Below are positions 8,897 through 17,802 of a stretch of 64,000 bases of DNA, in pieces. Under the pieces are notes generated by a model, which did no database searches, was not told where the DNA came from, and saw nothing but the letters and a program-made list of their open reading frames with translations. The stretch covers positions 124,001-188,000 of the forward strand of contig NZ_OBDY01000018.1 in assembly GCF_900215205.1 (NCBI RefSeq). Reading direction: 5' to 3'. This stretch comes from Paractinoplanes atraurantiacus. Its GTDB lineage: Bacteria; Actinomycetota; Actinomycetes; Mycobacteriales; Micromonosporaceae. How positions within the stretch are numbered: the first letter of the stretch is position 1; each line of letters opens with the position of its first letter. Position numbers and translations under genes: made by a program.

Positions 8897-9258
8897 CTCT
8901 TGATACAGATGTCGAACGGCTGACCGGACGGGTCGAGCAGCACCCGCCAGCGGTCCGGTTGCGGCTGCTCGGCCGGCTTGGTGGCGCCCAGCGCGAGCGC
9001 CTGCTCCTCGGCCTTGTCCAGGTCCTCGACGTAGAAGTCGAGGTGGTAGCGCTTGGGCGCGCTCTCCTGGGGCCAGCCCGGTCCGGAGTAGCCCGGCACC
9101 TGGCCGAAGCCGATGCTGGACGAGCCGTCGCCGATCATCGCGTACTCGTCCTGGCTGTGCAGCACCTTCCAGCCCAGCACCTCGGAGTAGAACCTGGCCT
9201 GCCCGGCCGGGTCGGCCGCGTCCAGGTTGATCATTGCCAACGTCGCGAATCCACTCAT
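8893..9258 (-). CDS. VOC family protein (glyoxalase/bleomycin resistance fold)
   Basis: A 121-residue vicinal-oxygen-chelate protein made of two beta-alpha-beta-beta-beta modules (FATLAMINLDA... and KRYHLDFYVEDLDKAEE...). ATG 9258 (MSGFATL) is preferred over an upstream start because GGAAGGA precedes it and the fold begins there. Family members bind a divalent metal and act on or sequester small molecules; the substrate cannot be predicted. It has no operon partner and converges on the TetR gene. Confidence 0.8.
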   Translation of the reverse strand: MSGFATLAMINLDAADPAGQARFYSEVLGWKVLHSQDEYAMIGDGSSSIGFGQVPGYSGPGWPQESAPKRYHLDFYVEDLDKAEEQALALGATKPAEQPQPDRWRVLLDPSGQPFDICIKS

Positions 9259-9301
9259 GGCACCGATCCTTCCCCCAGAGGCTGACACCTTCTGTCAGTT
9301 A

Positions 9302-11785
9302 TCACTTGAGGTAGACCAGCCCGTCGATCGCGACCCCCGGACGTCCGGCGGTGCCCTCGACCTCGACCCGTACGGTGTGCTCGTCGCTGCCGCCGAACCA
9401 GCGCGACCAGACGGCCTGCCGGTTCAGCGGCCCGGTGGCCTTGAGGTCGACCGTGCTCTGCGCCTGCCCGTCCACGAAGATCCGCACCTTGCCGGCCTTC
9501 GGCCCCCGGCTGAACGCGAGCGCGACCGAGCTGCCGCTGAAGGTCCAGGTGGCGCTGCTCCCGGCCGTCGAGGCACCGAGCGCGGTGCCGCCGAGATAGG
9601 CGGAGTTGTTCAGGAGACGCCAGGTTCCGGTCCGCTGCGACGCGGCCTCGGAGAGGACCACAGGTGTACGGGTGACCGACGCGTTCACGGTGTTGCGGGC
9701 CCGGTCGCCGGCCACGATCGCGTAGGTGGCCGGCGCGCCGGCCCGGACCGCGAAGTTCCGGCTGGTCGTGGTGGTGAACAGGTTGGTCCGTGCCGGCTTC
9801 GTGAGCCCGACGTAGATCAGGCCGCCCGGGTCGGTGGCCTTCCAGTCGAGGCGTACGGGCACGGTGGCCCCGATGGCGCCGGGCCGCAGCACGAGATCGG
9901 GTTCCTTGTCGAAGACGGGCGCGACAGCGTCGGAGTAGACCGTGGTGGTGATCCCGGCGACCCGGCCCGACAGGTGCAGCGCCCGGATCGAGACGGCGTG
10001 CTTGCCGGGCGAGACGGTCAGCGAGGTGGTGCGGTGCGTGCCGGGCACGGCCGCGGCCAGCACCCCGTCCACGTAGACCTCGAAGCGGTTGATCAGTGCG
10101 CTCGCGGTGCGCGTGTCCCAGCGAGGGGTGATCGTGCCCTTGGTGAACCACATTCCCCCGTACGGCCAAGTGCCTTGCATGCTCAGCAGCCGGAACCCGG
10201 CCGGCGCGCCACCGGCGATGGCCCGAATGGCGGGAAGCTGCCGGTAGAGGCTGTCGCCCGGGCAGTCGGTGCGGCCGGCGTCGCGGTGCCCGGAGATCCG
10301 CCACATCTCGACCCGCGCACCCTTCGGGTAGCGGTTGCTGCCGCCGGAGGTGAGCACGACCCGCCCGCTGGGCAGGTTCCCGGCCGCGCCGAGCTTGTAG
10401 GCGGCGACGGTGGCGATGGCCCGCCGGACGGTGGCCGAGACCCCCGACCCGCCGTACGTCCCGATGGCGGCAATGGCACTGGCATCAGTGTTGAAGCCCA
10501 TGGTGTGCGCGCCGAGCACGGGCATCTGAACGCCGCCGCCACGCCCTTCGTAGATCGTCCCGCACTTGTCGACGAGGAAGTTGTACCCGATGTCGTCCCA
10601 CCCACGGCTGCGAACGTGATAGGCCTGAATCCCCCGAATGATCGCCGCCGACTGCGAACACGAGTAGCTGTTCCCGGTAGCCGTGTGGTGCACGAAGAAT
10701 TCCTGGATGGCCCCCGTGTACTCGGGCGCGCCACGCACGATCCCTTCGTTGGCCCCCCATTGAGCCCGCGTAACAAGCCGAGGCACAGGCCGCACAGGAA
10801 CCGCCACCGCCGCCCGACCCACCCCCTTCCGCGACGCCACACGGAGCCCTGCTTCCGCGCGCTCTGTTTCCGCGCGTCCCGCTTCCGCGCGTCCCGCTTC
10901 CGCGCGTCCCGCTTCCGCGCGTCCCGCTTCCGCGCGTCCCGCTTCCGCGCTTCCCGCTTCCGCGCTTCCCGCTTCCGCGCTTCCCGCTTCCGCGCTTCCC
11001 GCTTCCGCGCGTCCCGCTTCCGCGCGTCCCGCTTCCGCGCTTCCCGCTTCCGCGCTTCCCGCGCCCGCGCTTCCTGCGCCCGCGCGTTCACCTTCCCGGC
11101 CCGCGCTTCCCAGACCCGCGTCAACCCCCTCCCTTCTGCCCGACTTTTCGGATTTGTCGGGCGAGAGAAGTGAGTCGGTGCGCGTAGAGAGAGTGGGTGC
11201 CGTGGAGAGTCCCGGTGCTGTGGTGAGCTCGGGTGCTGTGGTGAGCTCGGGTGCTGTGGTGAGCTCGGGTGCTGTGGTGAGCTCGGGTGCTGTGGTGAGC
11301 TCGGGTGGCGCGGTCAGCGCGGGTGATGCCGCCCGTGTGGTGAATGCGGGCGTCGAGGCGCGCGGGGTGTCCGGGTTTACCAGGTCCACCCGGAGGCCGG
11401 CGGGTAGCGGGCTGCGGGCGCCGACCACTCGGGCCTCGATGCCGTTCGACGGGCCGACCCACAGGGGGTCGGTCGAGCCTCGGTGGTCGGCGGGGGAGAC
11501 GCTGTCGGCCTCCAGGGTCTGCCAGTCCGACCAGCGGCCTGAGGAGATCTCCCGGGTTCGCACCCGCAGCGTGCCGCTCAGGGTGGCGGCCGGGTCGGAC
11601 CAGGTCACGCCCAGCAGGCTGAACGGGCTGGTCTGTGGGCGTGCCACGGCGGAGCCGCTCAAGGCGACGGTCTGCAACTGTGGTGGCGCCGCGGGTGCGG
11701 CGGCTGTGGTTCGCGGGATCAGTGTGCCCGCGGCTATCGTGAGCAGCGCTGTCGCCGCTCGGGTCTTCGTCCGATTCCGGTGCAC
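9302..11785 (-). CDS. Secreted PGRP-type N-acetylmuramoyl-L-alanine amidase with repeat linkers
   Basis: An 827-residue exported protein. A signal peptide (residues 1-30, ending TTAAAPAAP) is followed by a beta-rich domain of about 100 residues, then a Thr/Pro linker with five ELTTAP units, and a long Ala/Glu/Gly linker of sixteen pentapeptides (SAEAG or RAEAG). The amidase_2/PGRP domain follows, with zinc-ligand histidines visible in FVHHTATGN and SGHRDAGRTDCPGD and a conserved GAHTMGFN. The last 300 residues are two beta-sandwich-like regions. It should cleave the MurNAc-L-Ala bond of peptidoglycan outside the cell. Both linkers are encoded by exact tandem DNA repeats, so their length is probably variable between strains. 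Confidence 0.88.
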   Translation of the reverse strand: MHRNRTKTRAATALLTIAAGTLIPRTTAAAPAAPPQLQTVALSGSAVARPQTSPFSLLGVTWSDPAATLSGTLRVRTREISSGRWSDWQTLEADSVSPADHRGSTDPLWVGPSNGIEARVVGARSPLPAGLRVDLVNPDTPRASTPAFTTRAASPALTAPPELTTAPELTTAPELTTAPELTTAPELTTAPGLSTAPTLSTRTDSLLSPDKSEKSGRREGVDAGLGSAGREGERAGAGSAGAGSAEAGSAEAGRAEAGRAEAGSAEAGSAEAGSAEAGSAEAGRAEAGRAEAGRAEAGRAEAGRAETERAEAGLRVASRKGVGRAAVAVPVRPVPRLVTRAQWGANEGIVRGAPEYTGAIQEFFVHHTATGNSYSCSQSAAIIRGIQAYHVRSRGWDDIGYNFLVDKCGTIYEGRGGGVQMPVLGAHTMGFNTDASAIAAIGTYGGSGVSATVRRAIATVAAYKLGAAGNLPSGRVVLTSGGSNRYPKGARVEMWRISGHRDAGRTDCPGDSLYRQLPAIRAIAGGAPAGFRLLSMQGTWPYGGMWFTKGTITPRWDTRTASALINRFEVYVDGVLAAAVPGTHRTTSLTVSPGKHAVSIRALHLSGRVAGITTTVYSDAVAPVFDKEPDLVLRPGAIGATVPVRLDWKATDPGGLIYVGLTKPARTNLFTTTTSRNFAVRAGAPATYAIVAGDRARNTVNASVTRTPVVLSEAASQRTGTWRLLNNSAYLGGTALGASTAGSSATWTFSGSSVALAFSRGPKAGKVRIFVDGQAQSTVDLKATGPLNRQAVWSRWFGGSDEHTVRVEVEGTAGRPGVAIDGLVYLK
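10851..11090 (-). repeat. Coding minisatellite, 16 units of 15 bases
   Basis: Sixteen tandem 15-base units (plus-strand consensus GCTTCCGCGC[GT]TCCC) lie inside the amidase gene and encode the [SR]AEAG pentapeptide linker. The units alternate in blocks of the G and T versions, which suggests expansion by block duplication. The tract stays open in several frames, which creates false ORFs on both strands. Confidence 0.9.
11214..11303 (-). repeat. Coding minisatellite, five units of 18 bases
   Basis: Five exact tandem copies of an 18-base unit (plus strand GGTGCTGTGGTGAGCTCG) encode the ELTTAP linker of the amidase. Degenerate copies lie on both sides (GLSTAP, TLST on the C-terminal side). Confidence 0.9.
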
Positions 11786-11887
11786 ATGTCCCCCTGTGGT
11801 GCTGGTTCATCGGCCATGTGACACCTTGCCGGTCGATGCCGCGCTCGTCCGGAAAAGTCGGTCAAATCCCCCGGGATCTGGGGCCAA

Positions 11888-14245
11888 ATGTCCGAACGGC
11901 CGGTGCATCACACCCTCTTTACAACCGGGGTTTCCCTGCCGATGAACATGGACATGACCAACGTCCGCGGCCTCGGCCCGTCCGCAGTGCGCCTGCACCT
12001 GGCGCTCGGCGCCGTGCTGCTCGCGATCCTGGCGTTCGGGCCCGTCTGGGCCCAGACACCGGCCTTCGTGCTGATCATGGTTTGCGGCGTCGTCGCCCTG
12101 CACGTCGGGCCGGACCGGCTCCTTCCGGCCGACCAGCGGAAGCCGTGGCGGCACATCCGCTACGCCGCGTACCTCTTCGTCATCGCCAGCGTCATCCGCG
12201 CCGCCGTGCCGAGCACGATGACCACCCCGCCGACCACCATGGCGCTGATCCCGAACGCGTTCGTCGTGCCCGCGTACCTCTTCCTCGGCTCCGCCTTCAG
12301 CGGCATGCTGCGCCGCCGGCGCGCGGCCGACGACGACCCGGCCCGCATCGACGCCCTGCTCGTCGGCCTGGCCGGCGCGTTCCTGACCTGGACCTTCGTC
12401 ATCGCCCCGGCCGTCGACGGCTCCGGCACCACTGTCATCCGGGTGGTCGACGCCTTCTTCCCGATCATCGACGTGGTGCTGCTCGTCCTGGTCGCCCAGC
12501 TCATGCTGGCCGGCGGCGCCCGCCAGCCCGCGCTGTGGTTGCTCGTGGTCGCCTCGGCCGACATGTTCGTGGCCGACCTGCTCTTCACGCTGCGCGACGC
12601 CGAGATGATCTCGATGCCGCAGCATGTCGTGGACGTGCTCTTCGCCGCCATGTTCGTGGCCATTCCCGCCGCGGCGCTGCACCCGTCCATGCGTACGCTC
12701 ACCCAGCCCCAGAAGATCGTCATCCGTGATCTGGGCCGCGTGCGGCTGGCCGTGATCGCCACCGTCATGGTCGTGCCGACCGTCGTCGCCACCCTGATGC
12801 CGCTCGGCAGCGTCGCCAACAACCTGGTCCGGGCGCTGCTGTGCGCGCTGGTCGTGCTGGCCGTGCTCGTGCGGGTGGTCCGCTCCAACAACTCGCGGGT
12901 GCGGGCCGAGCGGGCCAACCGCCGCCGCGCCACCCACGACGCCCTCACCGACCTGCCCAACCGGGAGCTGCTGTCGGACACCGTGGCCTCGTGGGCCGAC
13001 CGCGTGGCCGACGAGGGGCAGGAGATCAGCCTGCTCTTCATCGACCTCGACCGCTTCAAGATGATCAACGATCACTGGGGGCACGGTGTCGGCGACGAGC
13101 TGCTCTGCGAGGTCGCCGGCCGGCTCAGCGCCCAGGTCCGTACGCAGGACATCGTGGCCCGCATCGGCGGCGACGAGTTCGTCGTCGCCCTGGCCAGCCC
13201 GTCCCACCTGCGGCTGGCCGACTCGCTGGCCGAGCGCCTGCTGGTCGAGCTGGCCCGCCCGTTCAAGCTGTCGGTGGGCGAGGTGGTCATCTCGGCCTCG
13301 ATCGGCGTGGCCAAGTCGCACGGCGGCGCGCACGCCCTGGAGCTGATCCGCGACGCCGACACCGCCATGTACAAGGCCAAGGGCTCCGGCCGCAACGCCG
13401 TCGCCCTGTTCGACACGTCCCTGCGTGAGCAGGTGCGCGACCGGGTCAAGCTCGAGCAGTCGCTGCGCGGCGCCGGCGAGCGCGGCGAGCTGGCCGTGCA
13501 CTTCCAGCCCATCGTCGACGTGCGGTCCGGTGACATCGACGGCTTCGAGGCGCTGATGCGCTGGAACTCGGCCGAGCACGGCTTCGTACGCCCCGACGAG
13601 TTCATCCCGATCGCCGAGGAGACCGGCATGATCGTCGAGATGGGCGAGTGGCTGCTGCGCGAGTCGGTGCGCCAGTTGCTGGAATGGCAGGCCATGCGCC
13701 GCCCCGGCGACTGCCAGCTGCACGTCTCGGTCAACGTGGCGGTCCGCCAGCTGCGCGACGGCTCCCTGGTCAACATCGTCGACGAGCTGCTGCGCGAGAC
13801 CGGCCTGGCCCCGTCCAGCCTCTGGCTCGAGATCACCGAGTCGGGCGTCATGGAGGACATCGAGACCGCGCTGCTCACCCTGAACGCCCTGCACTCGCTG
13901 GGTGTGGTGCTGTGCATCGACGACTTCGGCACGGGCTACTCGTCACTGAGCTACCTGCACCGCCTGCCGGTCGGCGTCGTGAAGATCGACCGAGCCTTCA
14001 TCAGCCGCATCGGCGTCTCCCAGGACGACGGCGACGAGCCCATCGTCCGCGCCGTCCTGGCCATGACCCACGCCATGGGCCACCGCGTCGTCGCCGAGGG
14101 CGTCGAGACCCAGGCCCAACGGGACTGGCTGTACGGCCAGGGCTGCGACCTGATCCAGGGCTGGTTCTACGGCAAGGCCGACCGCCCCGAGAACCTGACC
14201 CACTGGATCCGCCCGCAGCCCCAGGAGGCGGCCTACCTCTCGTAG
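11888..14245 (+). CDS. Membrane GGDEF-EAL cyclic-di-GMP turnover protein
   Basis: A 785-residue protein. Eight or nine hydrophobic segments fill residues about 35-330 and form a membrane sensor of unknown ligand. A diguanylate cyclase domain follows, with intact RIGGDEF (motif residues about 427-431). The phosphodiesterase domain has intact EAL (about 554-556) and DDFGTG (about 677-682). Both activities could therefore be functional, so it may make or degrade c-di-GMP depending on signal. The start is uncertain: ATG 11888 and ATG 11942 are both possible and neither has a clear ribosome site. It is divergent from the amidase gene across 102 bases and overlaps the convergent lipoprotein gene by 13 bases. 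Confidence 0.92.
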   Translation: MSERPVHHTLFTTGVSLPMNMDMTNVRGLGPSAVRLHLALGAVLLAILAFGPVWAQTPAFVLIMVCGVVALHVGPDRLLPADQRKPWRHIRYAAYLFVIASVIRAAVPSTMTTPPTTMALIPNAFVVPAYLFLGSAFSGMLRRRRAADDDPARIDALLVGLAGAFLTWTFVIAPAVDGSGTTVIRVVDAFFPIIDVVLLVLVAQLMLAGGARQPALWLLVVASADMFVADLLFTLRDAEMISMPQHVVDVLFAAMFVAIPAAALHPSMRTLTQPQKIVIRDLGRVRLAVIATVMVVPTVVATLMPLGSVANNLVRALLCALVVLAVLVRVVRSNNSRVRAERANRRRATHDALTDLPNRELLSDTVASWADRVADEGQEISLLFIDLDRFKMINDHWGHGVGDELLCEVAGRLSAQVRTQDIVARIGGDEFVVALASPSHLRLADSLAERLLVELARPFKLSVGEVVISASIGVAKSHGGAHALELIRDADTAMYKAKGSGRNAVALFDTSLREQVRDRVKLEQSLRGAGERGELAVHFQPIVDVRSGDIDGFEALMRWNSAEHGFVRPDEFIPIAEETGMIVEMGEWLLRESVRQLLEWQAMRRPGDCQLHVSVNVAVRQLRDGSLVNIVDELLRETGLAPSSLWLEITESGVMEDIETALLTLNALHSLGVVLCIDDFGTGYSSLSYLHRLPVGVVKIDRAFISRIGVSQDDGDEPIVRAVLAMTHAMGHRVVAEGVETQAQRDWLYGQGCDLIQGWFYGKADRPENLTHWIRPQPQEAAYLS

Positions 14246-15012
14246 GAGGCCGGTACGTTCCGCGCCCCCGCCGGCTTGGAAGGGGTCACCTCGATGCCGA
14301 AGTCGCGGAACGTGACGGTGTCGGTCAGCGTCCCGTTCTTGGTCTTGAGCTCGGTGCGGATCGAGGTGATCCGGCCCTGCCCGTCGGTCGTGGCGGTGAA
14401 GTCGACGAAGCCGCGGCCCGTACCGACCAGAACCGGCGCTCCCAGCGGCAGGTAGGCGATCTCGCCGCGACGGAATTCGATGAACCCGTTGCCCTGGAAC
14501 GCGTGCGGTGAGGTGCGCCGCACGGTGGTGAGGGTGGTCGCGAAACGGCCGAGCCCGATGGGATCCGCCGCGTCGATGTGGCGGTACTCGTTGTTCGCCG
14601 GCATTGCGGTGAGGTCGGCGTGCGTCCACACCCCGGACGAGCCGGTCGTGGTGAACTGGTGTTCGTCCATCAGAACGAGCTTGGCGGTCTCCGCGTCCGG
14701 GCCGCCGGAGATGACGGTGGTCCGTGACAGCCGGTGGGCCTTCGGGTCGTGCACGCCCGAGGCCCGAAACTTCTGCTTGTCCCAGTAGTCGCCGGCCACC
14801 GCGAATTTGTACGTGGTCGTCCCGAGCCGGTTCATCGCCGCCGTTAAGTCCTGCCGCGCCTCGGGCAGCGTCGGCAGTCCGCTGGCGGTGATCGCCGAGG
14901 CCGAGGGGCTCGGCGCCACCGGGGCCTGGGTCTTCGGAGCGGGCTTCGAGCAGCCGGCGAGGAGGGTTCCCGTCAGCGCGGCGACGAGCAGGACGGTCCG
15001 GCGCGTTCTCAT
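14233..15012 (-). CDS. Lipoprotein, probable LppX/LprAFG-like fold
   Basis: A 259-residue exported lipoprotein. The signal sequence ends in the lipobox LLAGC with Cys21, and a Pro/Ser/Ala-rich tether follows. The mature part (from about residue 48) alternates beta strands and includes KFAVAGDYWDKQKF and GFVDFTATTDGQGRITS. This resembles the convex beta-sheet shell of LolA/LppX-type lipid-binding lipoproteins, but that assignment is tentative. ATG 15012 is chosen because GGAGG lies in front; an upstream start at 15036 lacks support. It is a single gene. Confidence 0.75.
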   Translation of the reverse strand: MRTRRTVLLVAALTGTLLAGCSKPAPKTQAPVAPSPSASAITASGLPTLPEARQDLTAAMNRLGTTTYKFAVAGDYWDKQKFRASGVHDPKAHRLSRTTVISGGPDAETAKLVLMDEHQFTTTGSSGVWTHADLTAMPANNEYRHIDAADPIGLGRFATTLTTVRRTSPHAFQGNGFIEFRRGEIAYLPLGAPVLVGTGRGFVDFTATTDGQGRITSIRTELKTKNGTLTDTVTFRDFGIEVTPSKPAGARNVPASYER

Positions 15013-15096
15013 CGTTCCTCCGTGATCGCCCCTCACCGCGGTCGATCATGAGGGTTCGCGCCGACACCATAGACCCACCTGGATCGGGCCGCGTGC

Positions 15097-15423
15097 TCAG
15101 GAGGCCTTTGCCGCATAGTGGGCCAAAACGCCTCCACCTTGGCGGGCTTTCAGATCACGGACGAAGTCAATCGCGGTTTCCTGTACGACTGTGGTCCCGG
15201 CCCACTCGAGATCCGGTTCCTTGGCCGTGAAGACGTACTTGGGAACGCCCGACACCGGCCAGTAGGGCGCCCACTCGTCGTAGGTCCGCCGGCCGAGCAG
15301 CACGGTGTCCTGCGAGGCGATGACCTCGGCCAAGTTGTCGTCCACGACCTGGTCGAAGTCGCGGAGGAACCGGCCGGGGCGCTCGGCCACGCCGTCGAGG
15401 GACAGCAGCGAGCACAGGGCCAC
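15097..15423 (-). pseudogene. C-terminally truncated RibD/DHFR-type reductase
   Basis: A 108-residue reading frame from GTG 15423 matches the first half of the dihydrofolate-reductase-like RibD C-terminal family. It has SLLSLDGVAERP at the start, VIASQDTVLLGRRTYDEWAPYW in the middle and DLKARQGG where the family continues into a second Rossmann half. Usual family members have about 180-190 residues. Here the frame ends after KARQGGGVLAHYAAKAS, and only 84 bases separate it from the next gene, so the missing 70-80 residues are absent from the DNA and not just out of frame. A non-functional remnant is likely. Confidence 0.65.
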
Positions 15424-15435
15424 CTTGCGCGTCGG

Positions 15436-15555
15436 TCACAGGATGACGTTCAGCAGGAGGGTCAGCAGGACTGAGGCCAGGATCGAGAAGAGGATCATGC
15501 CTAGGCAGCCGAGTGGGCCGCCCAGGACGCGGACCTCCGTGTTTCCGATGCGCAT
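15436..15555 (-). CDS. Small membrane protein, 39 residues
   Basis: A very short gene upstream of the RibD-like remnant. It starts at ATG 15555 with MRIGNTEVRVLGGP, followed by one long hydrophobic helix (residues about 15-38) rich in Leu and Ile. The stop is 12 bases before the GTG of the reductase remnant, so the two would be co-translated. No strong ribosome site is visible in front. It could be a genuine tail-anchored small membrane protein; function unknown. Confidence 0.45.
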   Translation of the reverse strand: MRIGNTEVRVLGGPLGCLGMILFSILASVLLTLLLNVIL

Positions 15556-15579
15556 GGGGCAGGGGTACCCCGCGCATCC

Positions 15580-16503
15580 TCAGCGATGCACGTCGTCTCC
15601 GGTCAGCGCGGCCAGCTCGGCCCGGGTGGGCGCGCCCTCGCAGTCGCCGGGGACCGTGACGGCGAAGGCGCCGGCGGCGATGGCCGTGGCCAGGCGGGCG
15701 GCCGGGGTCGCGCCGGTCAGGCGGTCGGCCAGGTAGCCCGCGACGAAGGCGTCGCCGGCGCCGACCGGGTCGACGACGGTCACCGGCAGGACGGGGAGCT
15801 CGTGCCGCTCGCCGTCGATCTGGGCGCGGCAACCGCGGGCGCCGTCCTTGACGATCACCTCGGACGGTCCCAGCTTGGCCAGGGCGCCCAGCAGGTCGTC
15901 GGCGTCGACGAACAGCGCGGCCTCCTCGGGCGAGGCGAAGACCACGTCGGCCCGGGAGACCAGGTCGCGCAGGACCGGGGCGGCGTCGAAGCGGTTCCAC
16001 AGCTTGGAGCGGTAGTTGACGTCGACCGACACCGGCACGCCGGCCGCGTTGGCCGTCTCGATCGACTGGAAGACGGCGGCGCGGGCCGTCTCGCCCAGCG
16101 CCGGCGTGATGCCGGTGACGTGCACGACGCCGGCCGAGGTCAGCTCGGCCGGTGGCACGTCGGCCGGGGAGAGGCGCGAGCCGGCGCTGCCGGCCCGGTG
16201 GTAGTCGACCTGGGCGAACTGGGCCGACCGCTTGTGGCGCACCATCAGGCCGGTGAACGACTCGTCGGTGATGGCGAGGGTGCGTACACCCGCCGCCGTC
16301 AAACGCTCGGCGATCAGCGCGCCCGTCGCGTCCGGCCCGACCCGGCCCAGCCAGGTGGCCTCGCCGCCGAGGCGGGCGACGCCCACCGCGACGTTGCTCT
16401 CCGCGCCGCCGATGCCGAAGGAGAAACCTTTGGCGTACGTCAAGGGGCCGATGCCGTCGGCGGCGACCAGCCCCATGGTTTCACCGAACGTGAAAAGCGT
16501 CAT
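15580..16503 (-). CDS. kdgK: 2-keto-3-deoxygluconate kinase, PfkB family
   Basis: A 307-residue ribokinase-type sugar kinase. It has the N-terminal GIGGAESNVAVGVARLG motif and the C-terminal PfkB signature VVDPVGAGDAF with catalytic base Asp251. The next gene upstream encodes KDPG aldolase, so the substrate is most likely 2-keto-3-deoxygluconate, phosphorylated by ATP to KDPG. The ATG overlaps the aldolase stop (ATGA). The protein is cytoplasmic and acts in uronate or gluconate breakdown through the Entner-Doudoroff lower branch. Confidence 0.88.
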   Translation of the reverse strand: MTLFTFGETMGLVAADGIGPLTYAKGFSFGIGGAESNVAVGVARLGGEATWLGRVGPDATGALIAERLTAAGVRTLAITDESFTGLMVRHKRSAQFAQVDYHRAGSAGSRLSPADVPPAELTSAGVVHVTGITPALGETARAAVFQSIETANAAGVPVSVDVNYRSKLWNRFDAAPVLRDLVSRADVVFASPEEAALFVDADDLLGALAKLGPSEVIVKDGARGCRAQIDGERHELPVLPVTVVDPVGAGDAFVAGYLADRLTGATPAARLATAIAAGAFAVTVPGDCEGAPTRAELAALTGDDVHR

Positions 16504-17135
16504 GAGCGGGCGAACGCCACCGCGCTGACCGCGTGGCGCGCGCGGGCGGCCAGGGCGTGCATGTTGCCGCCGGACGCGGCGTCGCCGATCAGCGGGGAGC
16601 CGATGCCGACGGCCTTGGCCCCGGCGAACAGCCAGTCGGCGATGTCCTCGATCTTGATGCCGCCGGTGGGCATGACCGGGATCTGCGGCAGTGGCCCGCG
16701 GACGTCCCGCAGGAAGGACGGGCCCAGGCCGGCGGCGGGGAAGAGCTTCACGAGCTCCGCGCCGGCGCGCCAGGCCGCGTACATCTCCGTGGGTGTGCTC
16801 GTGCCCGGATAGAACGGCACCTCGGAGGCGGCCACGAGCTCGGCGTCGACGACCGGCGAGACGAGGAACTCGGCACCGGCGCCGACCGCGGCCTTGGCGT
16901 CGTCGGCGGTCAGGACCGTGCCGGCGCCGATCGCCACCGACGACGGCAGCTGGCGGCGGAGCCCGGCGATGGCCTCGATGGCGCCGCGGGAGGTCAGCGT
17001 GACCTCCATGGCGGTGATGCCCGAGTCGACCAGCACCTCGGCGACGGCGGAGAAGTAGTCGGCGGAGGGCGCACGCAGAATCGCGACGATCCCGCTGCGG
17101 ATGACGGCGGCGGTGGTTTCGCTTCTCTCGCTCAC
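16500..17135 (-). CDS. eda: 2-keto-3-deoxy-6-phosphogluconate aldolase
   Basis: A 211-residue class I aldolase splitting KDPG into pyruvate and glyceraldehyde-3-phosphate. The family's catalytic pair is visible: Glu44 in AMEVTL and Schiff-base Lys130 in ELVKLFPA, with the FYPGTSTPTE phosphate-side loop between and GGI/GIGS phosphate-binding loops near the end. GTG 17135 is used, with AGGAT upstream, and overlaps the stop of the membrane protein gene (GTGA). It forms an operon with kdgK and that upstream gene. Confidence 0.92.
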   Translation of the reverse strand: MSERSETTAAVIRSGIVAILRAPSADYFSAVAEVLVDSGITAMEVTLTSRGAIEAIAGLRRQLPSSVAIGAGTVLTADDAKAAVGAGAEFLVSPVVDAELVAASEVPFYPGTSTPTEMYAAWRAGAELVKLFPAAGLGPSFLRDVRGPLPQIPVMPTGGIKIEDIADWLFAGAKAVGIGSPLIGDAASGGNMHALAARARHAVSAVAFARS

Positions 17136-17725
17136 GCCTGTAGATCCTGCCGGACATCGGCGGAACCCTCTAGGGGCCGAGCTTGTGGTTGCCGTCGCAG
17201 CAGCGATCGCCCGCGCCCGTTGAGCGGCGTCGACTCGGACGGCGGAGTGGCCTCTATCCGCAGCTCCTCGCGGATCGCCGCCTCGAACTGCTGCATCACG
17301 AGGGGCACCTGGGTCAGCAATTCGCGAAAATGAATCTGCGGTTGTACGCCGGGGACGGCGGCCGGGTTCATCTCGCCGTGCAGCTGCTGGAGTAGGACGT
17401 GGACGGCCAGGGCGGCGCTGCGCACCGGCCCGGAGGCGAGCAGCCGCACCTGCATGAGCGCCGGGCCGACCTCGTCGACGTAGGCCAGCGGTGAGGCCGG
17501 CTTGGTCCCGGCGTCGTAGGCGGTGCGCAGGCTGTACGTGTCGCGCTCGAAGACGGCGAGCAGGGCCACGTACGCCGCCTTGCGCTCCTCGTACCACCGG
17601 CGGGTGCGCCGGCGGCGACTGCGCAGGTGGTCGTTACGTGCGGTCACGAGCTGGACGGTGGCGGCTCCGGCCAGGGCGAACACGGCGGCGATGAGGGGCA
17701 GCCCCCACCACGGGATCTCAGACAC
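17132..17725 (-). CDS. Single-pass membrane protein coupled to eda-kdgK
   Basis: A 197-residue protein with one N-terminal membrane helix (residues about 6-27), then an Arg-rich stop-transfer stretch (RSRRRRTRRWYEERK) and a mainly helical cytoplasmic domain. I do not recognise a family. The arrangement is like that of many actinobacterial proteins of unknown function. Its stop overlaps the GTG of eda, so it heads the operon. A link to sugar-acid metabolism is suggested only by this coupling. Confidence 0.7.
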   Translation of the reverse strand: MSEIPWWGLPLIAAVFALAGAATVQLVTARNDHLRSRRRRTRRWYEERKAAYVALLAVFERDTYSLRTAYDAGTKPASPLAYVDEVGPALMQVRLLASGPVRSAALAVHVLLQQLHGEMNPAAVPGVQPQIHFRELLTQVPLVMQQFEAAIREELRIEATPPSESTPLNGRGRSLLRRQPQARPLEGSADVRQDLQA

Positions 17726-17802
17726 GCGCTAACGGTATCGACGCCGCGCCCGGCGGGCTCGGCGCGGCCGGGGATCGTGACCGCCCGGCGACCATTTACC
17801 AC

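Noticed and set aside
10851..11090. CRISPR array
   Set aside because: The units are contiguous 15-mers without spacers, in frame inside the amidase gene; no cas genes are near.
11807..13894. 695-codon minus-strand frame
   Set aside because: Antisense to the GGDEF-EAL gene; composed of charged low-complexity sequence with no domain.
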